Notes: generated by a model not told the origin, from the sequence alone. Shown: positions 35,675-46,637, numbered from the stretch's first letter. The stretch: 50,997 bases of DNA from Akkermansia muciniphila (GCA_945862285.1 CAMAYN010000004.1:1-50997); one strand, 5' to 3'. A program made the numbers and translations.

Positions 35675-35880
35675 ATGACTACGACAAATCGTTCAGACGG
35701 AGCCGGAAGCCCAGCAGCAGAACCGAGCCAGTTGCTAAAAACCGATGCCCTTGGCCGCACACGCATGTCCCAGGCGCAGCGCGAAGCCATTCTCGATGCC
35801 TTTGAAGCCAACGGCATGACCAGAGGTGGCTTGCGTCATGCGTGAATTATGCTACGACATCTACGACGATCCTTTTGTTC
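35675..35880 (+). pseudogene. Broken IS66-type accessory gene tnpA (5' fragment)
   Basis: From ATG 35675 to TGA 35843-35845 the frame reads 56 residues. The part LLKTDALGRTRMSQAQREAILDAFEANGMT resembles the start of IS66-family TnpA (LLKTDxLGRVxTPxERREALLxEFExSGLS). After GGLRHA the frame ends; a shifted frame continues with CVNYATTSTTI, similar to the family's GVxYxTFAxWI. The remaining tnpA, tnpB and transposase are absent, and the sequence runs into a palindromic repeat. It is a decayed insertion-sequence end. Confidence 0.65.
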
Positions 35881-35890
35881 GCCCATTTCC

Positions 35891-36000
35891 ACAACCCGCG
35901 CTGGGGTTGTTTGTTTTATTAGGTGGATGGTATCGCAAGGTAGGAGCGACGCGCTCCAACCCTGGGCTTTGATGCGTAATCCCTTTGGGATAGTAGGATT
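35891..36000. repeat. Dispersed palindromic (REP-like) element
   Basis: Three hairpins in about 100 bases: ACAACCC-GCGCTG-GGGTTGT (35891-35910), GGAGCG-ACG-CGCTCC (35943-35957) and ATCCC-TTT-GGGAT (35979-35991). The phrase GGAGCGACGCGCTCCAACCC and the accompanying CCCTGGGCT resemble intergenic repeats common in Verrucomicrobia and Planctomycetes genomes. It starts where the tnpA remnant ends. Only one copy is in this window. Confidence 0.6.
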
Positions 36001-36147
36001 GATTTTTTCGCCATTTCATTTTCCTCAGAAGAAAAGCAAGGGAACAATGTCTTTGACCCTTCGTTTCCTTTCTTACCTTGTGTGAGATTTTTTGCGTAGT
36101 TTTGCCTTCGAGCGGTGCGGCAGAATCGGTTCGACCTGGCATCCTGA

Positions 36148-36882
36148 TCAGCGCTGGGCATTTTTCGCTTTGCGGGATTTTTTCAGAAAGAATACCACTA
36201 CGATGAGTAAGAAAATCAGGATCGGCAGGGCGATGAGCCAATGGGGAATCGGGATCGGTGCGGTTACCTCGAGATGAAGTGGTTCTTTTAAGGCTTGGGC
36301 AAGGGGAAATTTCCACTCAAGCGTTTTGCCATCGTCGGCGAGCTTGTGCGCATTGGATTGATGCGGCTTTATGGGCAAATGGATGATGTATTCGAGATGT
36401 CGATCACGAACTTGGGAACTATTGGGCGAGAGAATGCCGCTGGGGAAAAGCTGGCGGAGATCGACATTGCGTTCCACGGCAACGCCTAGCCCGGCGCGCT
36501 TGGCTTGCATGACGCCGAGCAGTTGATCAATGGTATCCGGCGCGGTGGAACTGGCATTGTTATTTTTGCTACCAGAGAGCAGATCAACGATGTCGGCGGC
36601 GTTTTGGAAGGTGATTTTTATATCCAGAAAAACGCTTTCATTCTTGGGTGTCACCTCCAAGTGGGTCATCGTTACTTTCCCTTGATCTGTGAAAAAACTT
36701 TGGATTTTAGTGCGCAAGGCATCCATGCCACCCATTTTATTGATGGCAATGGCGGGCAGCATGTATGTGGCCTCGAGTCTGCCGCTACCATCGCGATTGA
36801 TCCAGTATTCTTCGCGTCCGTCGAGGCAAGAAGATAGTAGCGCGATGAGGAAAAGACAGCCAAGGTAGTAAAGTTTTTTCAT
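36148..36882 (-). CDS. Lipoprotein with C-terminal membrane anchor, LppM-like
   Basis: This 244-residue protein has a lipoprotein signal with lipobox LLSSC (Cys19). The sequence after it, CLDGREEYWINRDGSGRLEATYMLPA, resembles the DUF3153/LppM-type start in which an acidic Asp-Gly-Ser-Gly turn opens a beta domain. Residues about 210-232 (PIPHWLIALPILIFLLIVVVFFL) form a transmembrane segment followed by a basic tail (KKSRKAKNAQR). A protein with both a lipid anchor and a C-terminal membrane helix stays close to the cytoplasmic membrane. Function unknown. It is encoded 12 bp downstream of eboE, so the two are probably in one transcript. Confidence 0.75.
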   Translation of the reverse strand: MKKLYYLGCLFLIALLSSCLDGREEYWINRDGSGRLEATYMLPAIAINKMGGMDALRTKIQSFFTDQGKVTMTHLEVTPKNESVFLDIKITFQNAADIVDLLSGSKNNNASSTAPDTIDQLLGVMQAKRAGLGVAVERNVDLRQLFPSGILSPNSSQVRDRHLEYIIHLPIKPHQSNAHKLADDGKTLEWKFPLAQALKEPLHLEVTAPIPIPHWLIALPILIFLLIVVVFFLKKSRKAKNAQR

Positions 36883-36894
36883 AATGGCGCGGGA

Positions 36895-38040
36895 TCAAAG
36901 TCGGTCTAAAACCCATCGATATTCTGCGGCGAGTTGCTCGGCCATAGGGCGTTGCATGGCATCTGGTAGAACGCCCCACGTGTACGTTTCTATTTCAAAA
37001 TGTTGGCAGAAGTCTGGATTTGTTTTCCGGTAGGCGAGCAGTTGCTCCGCGTGCGCTTGTGTGGTGCCGAGAGGTGCGACAGGGGCGGCATCGAGGGGTA
37101 TGTGAAAATGGATTCGGGCGATGGATTCATCGGCATCGACGACTGGTGCGGCCAGGAACTCGGGGAGATCGATGAAGCGACGGATGCTGCCCATTTTTTC
37201 ATGGCGTAGGAGAACTTGGTGCAGGTAGGTAGGCTCAACGAATTTTTGTAAGGATGGAATGGCCTCTGGTGAGTGCGGGTTGATTTCCAGCGCCGCCGAG
37301 AGGTGAACTTTGGAAATGCGGATGCCTGCGTGGCGGAATCTTTCTAAACTTTCGACGCAGTCGTCAAATTCCAATGCGAAGTGACAAGTATCGTAATTGA
37401 TGCCAATTCGGCGACGAACGCAATCGACATTTTCCGCGGCGGCGAAGAGTTTTTGGAAAAATGCGATGGATTCGGCGGTATTTTCAAAGTGGCCAAGTGG
37501 CTCGGGCTCCAGCCCAAGGTGGAGGTCGTGACCGGTGGCGAGTGAGAGTGCTTCGAGTTCTCGCGCAAAGGAAATAAGGTTATTGATGATCACCTCCTCA
37601 TCGGCAGCAAAGGGCTTAAAAGAACCTGGCAAGGTGGACACCGATCCCTGTTTTCCGTGGGGCAAAAGCTCCGTCAGGATGCGAAAAAGATCCATCGTGT
37701 ATTCATAACGGCGAGGTTCCGTCCAATCGGGACGATAGACATTTTCCTTCACCCGGGTGCCGTGAAATGCGCCAAAGGGAAAGCCGTTAATGGTAAAAAC
37801 TTCACAGTTTTCGCGGTCGATCCATTGGCGAAATTGCTGTAGATTTTCGCCTGCAAGCAACTCACTCGCCGCTTGTGCGGATAGGCGTGGTGCGAGTGGA
37901 AAGGGATCAAGATACGTGGCGAAATGCAATGCAGACTGGCGTAACATTTGGCGCACTTGTAGTGCTGTATCGCGAAGGGCAGAAAAAGTTTGCTCCCAGC
38001 TTTCGGCGGGATGGATGTTGGTGCAGTAGGCAAGATTCAC
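36895..38040 (-). CDS. eboE: EboE-like metabolite traffic protein (sugar-phosphate-isomerase-like TIM barrel)
   Basis: This 381-residue protein matches EboE of the ebo cluster: MNLAYCTNIHPAESWEQTF at the start, GLxxRLSA-type PRLSAQAASELL, FTINGFPFGAFHGTRVKENVYRPDW, and STLPGSFK. The fold is that of xylose-isomerase-like TIM barrels, with candidate metal ligands in LGLEPEPLGHFENT and NYDTCHFALEFDD. The ebo genes of other bacteria are needed to move certain metabolites to the periplasm. Here no eboA, eboB, eboC, eboD or eboF gene is adjacent. The gene lies between a lipoprotein gene (12 bp downstream) and eno (181 bp upstream). Confidence 0.85.
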   Translation of the reverse strand: MNLAYCTNIHPAESWEQTFSALRDTALQVRQMLRQSALHFATYLDPFPLAPRLSAQAASELLAGENLQQFRQWIDRENCEVFTINGFPFGAFHGTRVKENVYRPDWTEPRRYEYTMDLFRILTELLPHGKQGSVSTLPGSFKPFAADEEVIINNLISFARELEALSLATGHDLHLGLEPEPLGHFENTAESIAFFQKLFAAAENVDCVRRRIGINYDTCHFALEFDDCVESLERFRHAGIRISKVHLSAALEINPHSPEAIPSLQKFVEPTYLHQVLLRHEKMGSIRRFIDLPEFLAAPVVDADESIARIHFHIPLDAAPVAPLGTTQAHAEQLLAYRKTNPDFCQHFEIETYTWGVLPDAMQRPMAEQLAAEYRWVLDRL

Positions 38041-38158
38041 ACTGGGAATAGAAGCGCAGCATGATGCGATTGAAAAGAAAATTTTCTCAAGATGAAACGA
38101 CCGCGTTGGGATATTACGCAGAGCACAAGAATGGGCTAGGTAAAGCCTTCATTCTTGA

Positions 38159-38190
38159 TAGAAAAAGCCGCCATATGGGATGGCGGCTTA
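38159..38190 (-). terminator. Rho-independent terminator of eno
   Basis: AAGCCGCCAT (38164-38173), loop ATGGG, ATGGCGGCTT (38179-38188) is a perfect 10-bp stem. On the minus strand it is followed by TTTTTC. It lies 34 bp after the enolase stop codon and is the clearest terminator in the window. Confidence 0.88.
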
Positions 38191-38221
38191 TTGAGTCAAG
38201 AGGTTAACGGCGGAATGGAAA

Positions 38222-39556
<1,335 letters not shown>

Positions 39557-39582
39557 TCATGAAAATTGCTAAAATATTTCAA

Positions 39583-39602
39583 ATTTCAGTAATTGCTGAA
39601 AT
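39583..39602. promoter_or_regulatory. Inverted repeat between eno and the histidine kinase gene
   Basis: ATTTCAG (39583-39589), TAATTG, CTGAAAT (39596-39602) is a perfect 7-base inverted repeat in the divergent intergenic region, AT-rich. It could be an operator for either gene. No regulator is known. Confidence 0.35.
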
Positions 39603-39674
39603 CCTGCTGAAAATTCGCTCATTTCTTGCTTTATCGAACCAATATATTTTGTAAACTCATTTTAGGTAAAGACC

Positions 39675-42600
39675 ATGCGGCTCGTAAATTTGAAACAAAA
39701 CCCAAGTGAAAATCGTGTGCTTAGAAATTTTTTCTTAGATACACGGCTTGGGCGATTCCTCTTAATCATCTTGATCATGGGTCTAGGCATCGCATGTGAG
39801 TTCTACGTTTACCATGAAGCAGAGCAGAAGAAGCGTGCGGCATTTCTCGAAAGTGCCAGAGTTGTTGCGGCGACACTCAGTAGCAGCGACATCGCAAGGC
39901 TAGCGGGAAATGAAACGGATCTGGAGACTCCCGTTTACCTCAAACTCAAAAAACAATTGATCTCGATTCGCAGCACCGAGACCAATTGGCGCTTTGTTTA
40001 TTTGCTGGGCAGTAAGCCGGACGGAACAGCTTTTTTCTTTGCGGATTCGGAGCAGAAATACTCCCAAGACTACAGCCCTCCTGGTCAAATTTATGATGAA
40101 TCCACCGCGACTTATGCCAAAGTAAGCGAAACCAAATCCGGAGTCGTGGAAGGCCCTTTATCTGACGACTGGGGCCTGTGGATTTCAGCTTCCGTGCCCA
40201 TCATGTTGCCGAATACGAACGAAGTCATTGCTGTATTAGGCATCGACATCGATGCAACACAATGGAGGTGGTCTGTAGCGGCGGAAATCATTACAGCTTC
40301 GATATTTATCAATTTATTGGTGATTCTCCTGATCCTGTCGATCTATGCAGGCAAAAAGAGGGAAATGGTGCATCGATCCATCATTAGAGGGTTTTTTCCT
40401 GCGATTGTCATTCTGACTTTCTGTTTATTCGGCTTGGTTGAATTCTACTTATTCAAACATTATAATTCAGAGATCGAAGTGAAAACAGGCATTGCCTCAA
40501 AAAACGTTATGCGCATTGTCGATCGCTCGATGAAATTCCAAGGCGATGGCATGAAAATGCTATTAGATGCGATCATTTCCGATGAAGTAACGCTGGAAGC
40601 ACTAAAAAATAAGGATCGAGAACGCTTGTTGGCCAGATGGAAATCTCTCTATGATACCTCGCGTCATGCAAAGCGAATCAATCAACTGCAATTTGTAAGT
40701 GCGGATTTGCAGTGCATCGCATGTCTTCATAAGCCAGAACGTTTTGGCAAAGAAGATCAACACATTTCGATTCGGAAAGCACAGAGCACGAGAAAATACT
40801 CATTTAGCGTAGAACTTGACCCCGTTGGCATACTTCACCACAGGGTCGCAGCTCCCATTATTGTTAATGAAAACATCATTGGCTATGTGGAAGTAGCAAA
40901 GGATCTTAAGTCGATTTTTACCCATATTCAGAATAACAATGCAGAATTGGATTTTATTTTAGAAGTCGAAAAAAAGCTTATCGATGAGGCAGAGTGGAAA
41001 ATTTATAATCGAGCGTTAGGTTATGATTCGGATAAGCTATGGAATCTCTTTACCAACGAAGTAGTGATCTATTCTACATTCGATAAAATTCCACAGATGT
41101 TTGCCGATCTTCCCAGTGGGAAATCCTTGGCAGAATACCTTGCGCAGTCAAATCACCGGGAGACCGTCATCGAGGGGAAAAATTTGCACATGAGTTCTGA
41201 AAATTTCTTTGATACCGATGAACAAAAACTTGGAAAGTTAATTGTCATTCGGGATATAACCAGCCTCAAAAATGGCTACCTTCGTAATCTAAAGATAGGA
41301 AGCGGCATTGGTGGATCGCTTTTAGTTTCGTTGCTAGGGATAATCTACCTAGCTCTCAAAAAAACAGACGCCAGTATTATCGCTCAACAGAATGAACTCA
41401 TTGTTAAAAATCAAGATTTACAACAAGCTAACGTGACCGCTGCGGAGTTAGCCAAAAAAGCGGAGATGGCAAACATCGCGAAGAGTGAATTCCTAGCAAA
41501 CATGAGCCACGAAATCCGCACCCCTATGAACGGTGTAATCGGCATGACGGGACTTTTACTCGATACAAATCTCACGGAAGAACAACGGCGATTTGCAGAA
41601 ATTGTGAGAACTAGCGCGGATTCGCTGTTGGCCATCATCGACGATATTTTAGATTTTTCAAAAATCGAAGCGAGAAAGCTACAACTCCATTACGCCGATT
41701 TCCAAATCCAGCGGCTCATTGATCAAATCACAGCAGCATTTGCGTTAGTCAGTCATGAAAAAGGAATCGAACTGATTTGTGACTTGGCTCCAGATGTACC
41801 GGCAATATTGAATGGCGATGAAGGACGTTTGCGCCAGATTTTAATGAATCTGGTAGGAAATGCCTTGAAATTTACTCACCAAGGCGAGGTTGTATTATCG
41901 ATCTCACACGTGAAGAACCAAGAGCTAAACGCTGAAGCAGAAGCTCCTACATCGTGCACATTGCGCTTTACTGTGAAGGATACGGGGATCGGAATTCCAG
42001 AAGAAAAAATTGATCAGTTATTCCAACATTTCACACAAGTCGATTCCTCGACGACAAGAAATTATGGCGGAACGGGGCTAGGATTGGCCATATCCAAGCA
42101 ACTCGTCGAGTTAATGGGAGGCGAGATTGGAATCCGCAGCGATTTAGGCAAAGGCTCCGAATTTTGGTTCACGATTTCGCTGGATGTTTCAACATCGGAG
42201 TGTGAAGTATTGGAGGAACCATTTATCAATCTCAATGGTTTGAAAGCCTTAATTATCGATGATAACGCCACCAATTTAGAGATTCTCGGCAGAACACTCG
42301 ACTCATGGAACATGCTCCATGCCGATCAGCAAAGTGCAGGAGATGGCTTAGAGGAACTGCAACGGAAAAAGGCCGCAGGAGAATTTTTCGACCTAATTAT
42401 TGTTGATATGCAGATGCCCGGAATGGATGGGATTCATTTTATCAAAGAACTCCAAAAGGATGAATCATTCCGAAAAAGCCCAGTGATTTTACTGACTTCC
42501 GTCACGAAAATCCTTGAAGAAAATGCCATCATCGACATGGGATTTTCGGGTTTTACGACAAAACCTGTTCGGAAAGAAGAACTACGTTATGTGATACAAA

Positions 42601-43460
42601 AATCACTGCTCGCAAAGAATTCAGCATCAAAATCGGATGCAACTCAGACAAAAACACATCCCGCACCGATGCTCGATTTTTCTTCCCGCGGATTAAAGGT
42701 TTTGCTGGCGGAAGATAATCTCACGAACCAGCAAGTCGCCTTAGGATTGCTTAAGAAAATGGGAATTTCGGCGATTGCTGTCGAAAACGGTAAAGAGGCT
42801 TTTGATTTATTAGCCGAGCAGATCTTTGACCTCGTTTTGATGGATGTTCAAATGCCGATTCTTGATGGCTTGGAAGCGACAAAATTGATTCGCTCTTCTT
42901 GCCCGCTCATTCAGAATCGCACCATTCCCATTTTGGCGATGACCGCTCATGCGATGCAAAGCGACAAAGAACAATGTTACGCTTCGGGAATGAACGATCA
43001 CATCGCAAAACCCGTTTCGCCTGCGATGATGCGTGACGCCATTTTAAAATGGACGACCCCACAGCATCCCATCGACCAGAAAGATGGCGATCAAATCGAG
43101 AACATTTCCCCTAGTGTTTCGCTGATGGAACTCAGTGTGTGGAATCGAAATGCCATGTTGGAACGAATGATGCAGGACGAAGAGCTAGCGAAAGAAATCA
43201 TTTCCGAATTCCACAAAGAAATCCCCGTCTTGCTAGAGGAGATCAAAAGCTGCCTCGCCATGCCAGACCATGATGGTATTGCACGTCATGCACATACCAT
43301 CAAAGGCGTTGCCGCTTCATTGTCCGCCGAAATCTTAAGCGATCTAAGCTCCCAACTCGAGGTAGCCGCAAAATCCAGCCAAACGGAACTGATAGAGCAA
43401 GTTTTTACTAATGTCACCAAAGCATACGAAAAGGTGAAAGATGTCATGCATTTTTCGTAA
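39675..43460 (+). CDS. Hybrid sensor histidine kinase with two receiver domains and Hpt
   Basis: This 1261-residue membrane protein has four predicted transmembrane segments (about 18-38, 200-222, 237-258 and 545-565) enclosing two extracytoplasmic sensor regions. The second (about 260-540), with [19 protein letters not shown], resembles a double-Cache (dCache_3-like) domain. A HisKA domain follows with His612 in [14 protein letters not shown], then HATPase ([45 protein letters not shown]), receiver 1 (Asp911 in [12 protein letters not shown]), receiver 2 (Asp1057 in [13 protein letters not shown]) and Hpt (His1207 in [13 protein letters not shown]). All phosphorelay residues are intact, as in BarA-like kinases. 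No separate response regulator is adjacent, so the output partner is unknown. The signal is probably an extracellular small molecule. Confidence 0.93.
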   Translation: MRLVNLKQNPSENRVLRNFFLDTRLGRFLLIILIMGLGIACEFYVYHEAEQKKRAAFLESARVVAATLSSSDIARLAGNETDLETPVYLKLKKQLISIRSTETNWRFVYLLGSKPDGTAFFFADSEQKYSQDYSPPGQIYDESTATYAKVSETKSGVVEGPLSDDWGLWISASVPIMLPNTNEVIAVLGIDIDATQWRWSVAAEIITASIFINLLVILLILSIYAGKKREMVHRSIIRGFFPAIVILTFCLFGLVEFYLFKHYNSEIEVKTGIASKNVMRIVDRSMKFQGDGMKMLLDAIISDEVTLEALKNKDRERLLARWKSLYDTSRHAKRINQLQFVSADLQCIACLHKPERFGKEDQHISIRKAQSTRKYSFSVELDPVGILHHRVAAPIIVNENIIGYVEVAKDLKSIFTHIQNNNAELDFILEVEKKLIDEAEWKIYNRALGYDSDKLWNLFTNEVVIYSTFDKIPQMFADLPSGKSLAEYLAQSNHRETVIEGKNLHMSSENFFDTDEQKLGKLIVIRDITSLKNGYLRNLKIGSGIGGSLLVSLLGIIYLALKKTDASIIAQQNELIVKNQDLQQANVTAAELAKKAEMANIAKSEFLANMSHEIRTPMNGVIGMTGLLLDTNLTEEQRRFAEIVRTSADSLLAIIDDILDFSKIEARKLQLHYADFQIQRLIDQITAAFALVSHEKGIELICDLAPDVPAILNGDEGRLRQILMNLVGNALKFTHQGEVVLSISHVKNQELNAEAEAPTSCTLRFTVKDTGIGIPEEKIDQLFQHFTQVDSSTTRNYGGTGLGLAISKQLVELMGGEIGIRSDLGKGSEFWFTISLDVSTSECEVLEEPFINLNGLKALIIDDNATNLEILGRTLDSWNMLHADQQSAGDGLEELQRKKAAGEFFDLIIVDMQMPGMDGIHFIKELQKDESFRKSPVILLTSVTKILEENAIIDMGFSGFTTKPVRKEELRYVIQKSLLAKNSASKSDATQTKTHPAPMLDFSSRGLKVLLAEDNLTNQQVALGLLKKMGISAIAVENGKEAFDLLAEQIFDLVLMDVQMPILDGLEATKLIRSSCPLIQNRTIPILAMTAHAMQSDKEQCYASGMNDHIAKPVSPAMMRDAILKWTTPQHPIDQKDGDQIENISPSVSLMELSVWNRNAMLERMMQDEELAKEIISEFHKEIPVLLEEIKSCLAMPDHDGIARHAHTIKGVAASLSAEILSDLSSQLEVAAKSSQTELIEQVFTNVTKAYEKVKDVMHFS

Positions 43461-43501
43461 TGTGCTCTCGCCTCTTTCGACTATGATTCCGCAAGGTAAT
43501 C

Positions 43502-44158
43502 TTATTGAAAAGTAGGTGTCTTGTGTCGGCTAAAGTAGCCATCGCCGATGTACATCGATGCAGGGTAATCGGGAAGCGGGCCTGCATCGGGTGCAAGTGG
43601 GATGTTTATGCCGAATGTTGCGTCTTCCGCTTGCGTGTGCGCAATGTTGACGGGGGTGCCGACTTTTACCAATCGGAAAAATTTTGGCGCGATGTTTTCA
43701 TGGAGTCGAATGCATCCGTGGCTAGAGGCACGATGTTTCACCCAACCAGTATGGATGCCGTAGTTTTGCTTAAATTCGCACCAATACGGCATCGGAGTGC
43801 CGATAAAGCTCCATCCAGCAGGTTTGTTGCTGATGCGAGTTTGCCGTGCACTACTTCCGTTGTATGCCCAACCGTGTGAGTTAGCGCGTTTGAATTGCGT
43901 TTTATTAAAAATATGAAAAGTGCCGATGGGGGTAGATCCACCTGCGCCCACGTTACAAGGAGCAACAAGCAATGCTTTGTCGTTCTCTATTACGTAAATG
44001 AGCTGCTTGCTAGTGGAGATTTTCACCTTCACGGCTGATGGATTCGTGGGCAGTGATGCAGGTCTGTCATACGCTTGGTAGGCGGCTATGTTGTTCGATT
44101 GGCAAGAGCTAAAAATGGCTACGGTAATGCTCATGAGAGCGATGATTTTTTTGTTCAT
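43502..44158 (-). CDS. L,D-transpeptidase (YkuD) lipoprotein
   Basis: This 218-residue protein has a lipoprotein signal (IFSSC, Cys19). The YkuD domain follows (KISTSKQLIYVIENDKALL, NVGAGGSTPIGTF). The active site is complete: YGIHTGWVK with His135 and SSHGCIRL with His147 and Cys149. It should make L,D cross-links in peptidoglycan or attach proteins to it, in the periplasm. It is 12 bp downstream of the lipoprotein gene at 44171-44638, so both are likely cotranscribed. It is convergent with the histidine kinase gene. Confidence 0.92.
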   Translation of the reverse strand: MNKKIIALMSITVAIFSSCQSNNIAAYQAYDRPASLPTNPSAVKVKISTSKQLIYVIENDKALLVAPCNVGAGGSTPIGTFHIFNKTQFKRANSHGWAYNGSSARQTRISNKPAGWSFIGTPMPYWCEFKQNYGIHTGWVKHRASSHGCIRLHENIAPKFFRLVKVGTPVNIAHTQAEDATFGINIPLAPDAGPLPDYPASMYIGDGYFSRHKTPTFQ

Positions 44159-44170
44159 GGAAGTTCGATT

Positions 44171-44638
44171 TTATGGGTTTTCATTCGCGGATTTCATGCG
44201 CTCCCACGATTCTACCTTATCTCTTACGAAAAGAACAGTCGCTTTTTGATAGGGAGTGCGAATCGCTTGCGGACCATAATAAAAAGACTGAAACATACCA
44301 GGGCCACCGCCCCACGGTCCGCCCCACGCGTTCCCGAAGCTCATGCCAAAGTTGTCCTTGTAGGTTGTGCGACTGCCTAGGTAGTTCCAACGCTCCATAT
44401 TCACTCCTTTTTCCGTACCTTCAAAGCTTTCCGAAGGTCGCCCCCACGCGAGCATGACGGCATCTCGTGACATACCCCGAGCAAGTTCACCACGCTGAAT
44501 CAGCGGCTGGTGCGCTTTTGGCTGTGCCATATAAACGGAAGGATTCCGGGCAATGCGATCGACGGCTGATGGAGGTGTACATTGCGAAAGCAATCCCATG
44601 CTGAGCGTTAGAACAAAAATTTGAAATCGGTTTTTCAT
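44171..44638 (-). CDS. Lipoprotein, BamE/SmpA-like
   Basis: This 155-residue protein has a lipoprotein signal, LLSQC with Cys19. The segment RGELARGMSRDAVMLAWGRPSESF...ERWNYLG looks like the BamE/SmpA pattern: G-M-S/T at the start of a helix, then V-x-x-x-x-G-x-P, then W.Y. The C-terminus has a Gly/Trp/Pro-rich patch (GGPWGGGPGMF) not typical for BamE. It may act in the outer membrane or peptidoglycan. It is in an operon with the L,D-transpeptidase, which supports an envelope role. Confidence 0.65.
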   Translation of the reverse strand: MKNRFQIFVLTLSMGLLSQCTPPSAVDRIARNPSVYMAQPKAHQPLIQRGELARGMSRDAVMLAWGRPSESFEGTEKGVNMERWNYLGSRTTYKDNFGMSFGNAWGGPWGGGPGMFQSFYYGPQAIRTPYQKATVLFVRDKVESWERMKSANENP

Positions 44639-44719
44639 AGAGCGTTTTATGTTACTAGAGTAAAAAAAATCCGCAATTACTAAGGTGGGAATTTTTTTTC
44701 ATAAATTTCGTATTCCCGC

Positions 44720-44749
44720 TTGCCATATTTCGTAAATTCACCTCAATCT
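44720..44749 (+). promoter_or_regulatory. Promoter of the pterin dehydratase gene
   Basis: TTGCCA (44720-44725), 18 bp, CAATCT (44744-44749), then CGCCCCGCCAC. The ATG is at 44773, 23 bp after the -10. The elements and spacing match the tRNA-Phe promoter at 35169. Confidence 0.6.
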
Positions 44750-44772
44750 CGCCCCGCCACTATTTAGCCCCT

Positions 44773-45057
44773 ATGTCAGACTTGTTAGATAAAGATGAAT
44801 TGAAATCCGCTCTCAAAAAGTGCCCAGAGTGGGAATATGAAAAAAATTCCATTTCGCGTGTAGTGGAGTTTGAAGAATTCAACGATGCCATTGACTTCGT
44901 CAATGGTGTAGCTGAGATCGTCGAAGAAGCGCAACACCACCCCGATATTAATATCCGCCACACCAAAGTGATTTTGCGTTTGACCACGCACGATGCCGGA
45001 GGCGTTACTGATGCCGATATAGAACTTGCGCAGAGAATCGATAACTTAATCGATTAA
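44773..45057 (+). CDS. 4a-hydroxytetrahydrobiopterin dehydratase (pterin-4a-carbinolamine dehydratase)
   Basis: This 94-residue protein recycles 4a-hydroxytetrahydrobiopterin made by aromatic amino acid hydroxylases; some bacterial members serve in other pterin reactions. The motif EEAQHHPDINIRHTKV contains the conserved HHP and the third active-site His, followed by LTTHDAGGVTDADIELAQRID. The N-terminus lacks an extension. No phenylalanine hydroxylase gene is in the window. It ends by overlapping the convergent gene at 45054-46532 by 4 bases. Confidence 0.92.
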   Translation: MSDLLDKDELKSALKKCPEWEYEKNSISRVVEFEEFNDAIDFVNGVAEIVEEAQHHPDINIRHTKVILRLTTHDAGGVTDADIELAQRIDNLID

Positions 45058-46532
45058 TCAGGCTGGTGGTCGAAAGCAACGCGGATGCCGAAGTCGTCAT
45101 TGCGCGTTGAGCGATCTACCAAGTAGGTAAGATTCGTAGCGCCACCTTTCGGATTGATACTGGAAGCACCGGCAAGCATCCATTGTGGTGGAGCAAGTGG
45201 ATTGCTAGGATTGGCTCCGGGTTTTCTGAGCCATTCTTTGACTCCGCCAGCCATACCAGTGAAGCCAGCAGGAGTCGATTCCTGTTGGGAAAAATCAGAC
45301 CATGCTAGTGGCTTGAGGTTGGCGACATCCGTTCCTTCCATCCGCAAGGCCACATCCCACTCTTCTTGCGCGGGTAGTCTTCCTCGTTTCCACTCACAAT
45401 AAGCGTAGGCATCCCACCAATCCACGCCGAATACGGGACTTTCGAGAGATAGTTTACGTGAATTCCAGACCTTGTTTTCTTTAGCAAAAGATAGAACTTC
45501 TTGCCAGTCTTCAGGCAGATGGTCTTTTTTTTGCGCGGGTTGAGATTCGTGGTCGAAGGCTTTGCGTTCTTGCTCTTTTAAATCGCCAAGAGCATCGAGA
45601 AATTTTTGATATTCTTGAATGGTGACTTCGTGGGCACTGAGCCAGAATTCGCGCGATTTGATGATTTGCCCCGTAGCATTGGTGTATTCTGCCGCAGGTA
45701 CTTTTATCGGCAAAATCGCCGCTTTTTGAACAGGTTTTGGTGTCTTTTTCGGAATGAAAATGATGGCTGCTACCGCGATCAAGACGATGCCTACTACACC
45801 TAAAATCCAAGGAATAATGGTCGTCTTTTTCTTCTTTTGTGTTGTGGCAGCAATGGGCTTAAGTGAGGCTGCCGCAGAGCTAGCGAGCTGCTGTTCAATT
45901 TGGTCAGCGTAATAACGAACATCCGTCCATGTTACAATGTGATCACTCACAGTTCCTGTCATCCACGCAAGCAAGGTAGTAATCCTGCTTGCACCAGCAG
46001 CCGTCGGACGAATTAAAACAGGCATGCCCTTGCCTATTGTGTAAAGATCATCGCGGGATGTTTCATCCACACGTGCACCGCCGATGGCGAGATTGGCAAG
46101 GCGCATGACGTTTTGCTCATCGATGAAAATATCGTTGAGTGTCAAAGGATAGGTTGCAGTCGCACGTTGCTCATTGTGAATTTGCGATTCGGCAATGCGC
46201 TTCAATATGTGGGCGGCTCTAGCGGGCGTTAGAGTTTCGCCATTGTTGATCAAATCTTGCAGAGTTTGCCCAGGCAACCATTCGCGAGCGTAGAAACAAT
46301 AGTTTGCATCATTGACAGCCTCAATGACAGAGGCCACCAGTGGGTGATCCATAGCTGCTTTTGCGCGTACTGCAGCGAAAAATGGCTCGCGAATTTCTGG
46401 TGTGGGGTTGCGCAGCTGCTCGATAATAACTTTGCGACGGACGGAAATTTGTTCCGCGAGCCAGAGATTTGCTTGCGGATTCTCTCCTATGAGTTTTGTG
46501 AGTTCGTAGTCTGGTGGAGAAAAAGGAATCAT
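45054..46532 (-). CDS. Membrane pseudokinase fused to a formylglycine-generating-enzyme-like domain
   Basis: This 492-residue protein has three parts. Residues 1-180 look like a protein kinase (YELTKLIGENPQANLWLAEQ, then KVIIEQL, REWLPGQTLQDLI) but the catalytic pieces are gone: the beta-3 Lys position is Glu, there is no HRD and no DFG (LTLNDIFIDEQNVMRLANLAIGG instead). Residues about 235-258 are a transmembrane segment (IIPWILGVVGIVLIAVAAIIFI). Residues about 275-490 are an FGE-sulfatase/SUMF1-like domain (REFWLSAHEVTIQEYQKFLD, PVFGVDWWDAYAYCEWKRGRLPAQEEWDVAL, FGIRVAF) without the paired catalytic cysteines. It probably binds a ligand or partner and does not modify it. The domains lie on opposite sides of the membrane. 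Confidence 0.8.
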   Translation of the reverse strand: MIPFSPPDYELTKLIGENPQANLWLAEQISVRRKVIIEQLRNPTPEIREPFFAAVRAKAAMDHPLVASVIEAVNDANYCFYAREWLPGQTLQDLINNGETLTPARAAHILKRIAESQIHNEQRATATYPLTLNDIFIDEQNVMRLANLAIGGARVDETSRDDLYTIGKGMPVLIRPTAAGASRITTLLAWMTGTVSDHIVTWTDVRYYADQIEQQLASSAAASLKPIAATTQKKKKTTIIPWILGVVGIVLIAVAAIIFIPKKTPKPVQKAAILPIKVPAAEYTNATGQIIKSREFWLSAHEVTIQEYQKFLDALGDLKEQERKAFDHESQPAQKKDHLPEDWQEVLSFAKENKVWNSRKLSLESPVFGVDWWDAYAYCEWKRGRLPAQEEWDVALRMEGTDVANLKPLAWSDFSQQESTPAGFTGMAGGVKEWLRKPGANPSNPLAPPQWMLAGASSINPKGGATNLTYLVDRSTRNDDFGIRVAFDHQPD

Positions 46533-46637
46533 TGATAACGATGCGTATGTTGAATCATTTCCTAATTACTGCAAGAAGGGAATACGACAGAATTGCGTTA
46601 ATGAGCATTTTTTCTGATAATTTTTCTAACTGATCGA

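Noticed and set aside
35460-35817. Short minus-strand open frames through the 42-bp repeats (HSELYEWHSRRRVE-like)
   Set aside because: Periodic frames caused by a unit length divisible by 3; no start signal and no similarity to a family.
35861-36316. Minus-strand frame of about 150 residues over the palindromic element
   Set aside because: The frame reads through the dispersed repeat and overlaps the real lipoprotein gene. Similar phrases are often annotated as hypothetical proteins but reflect the repeat.
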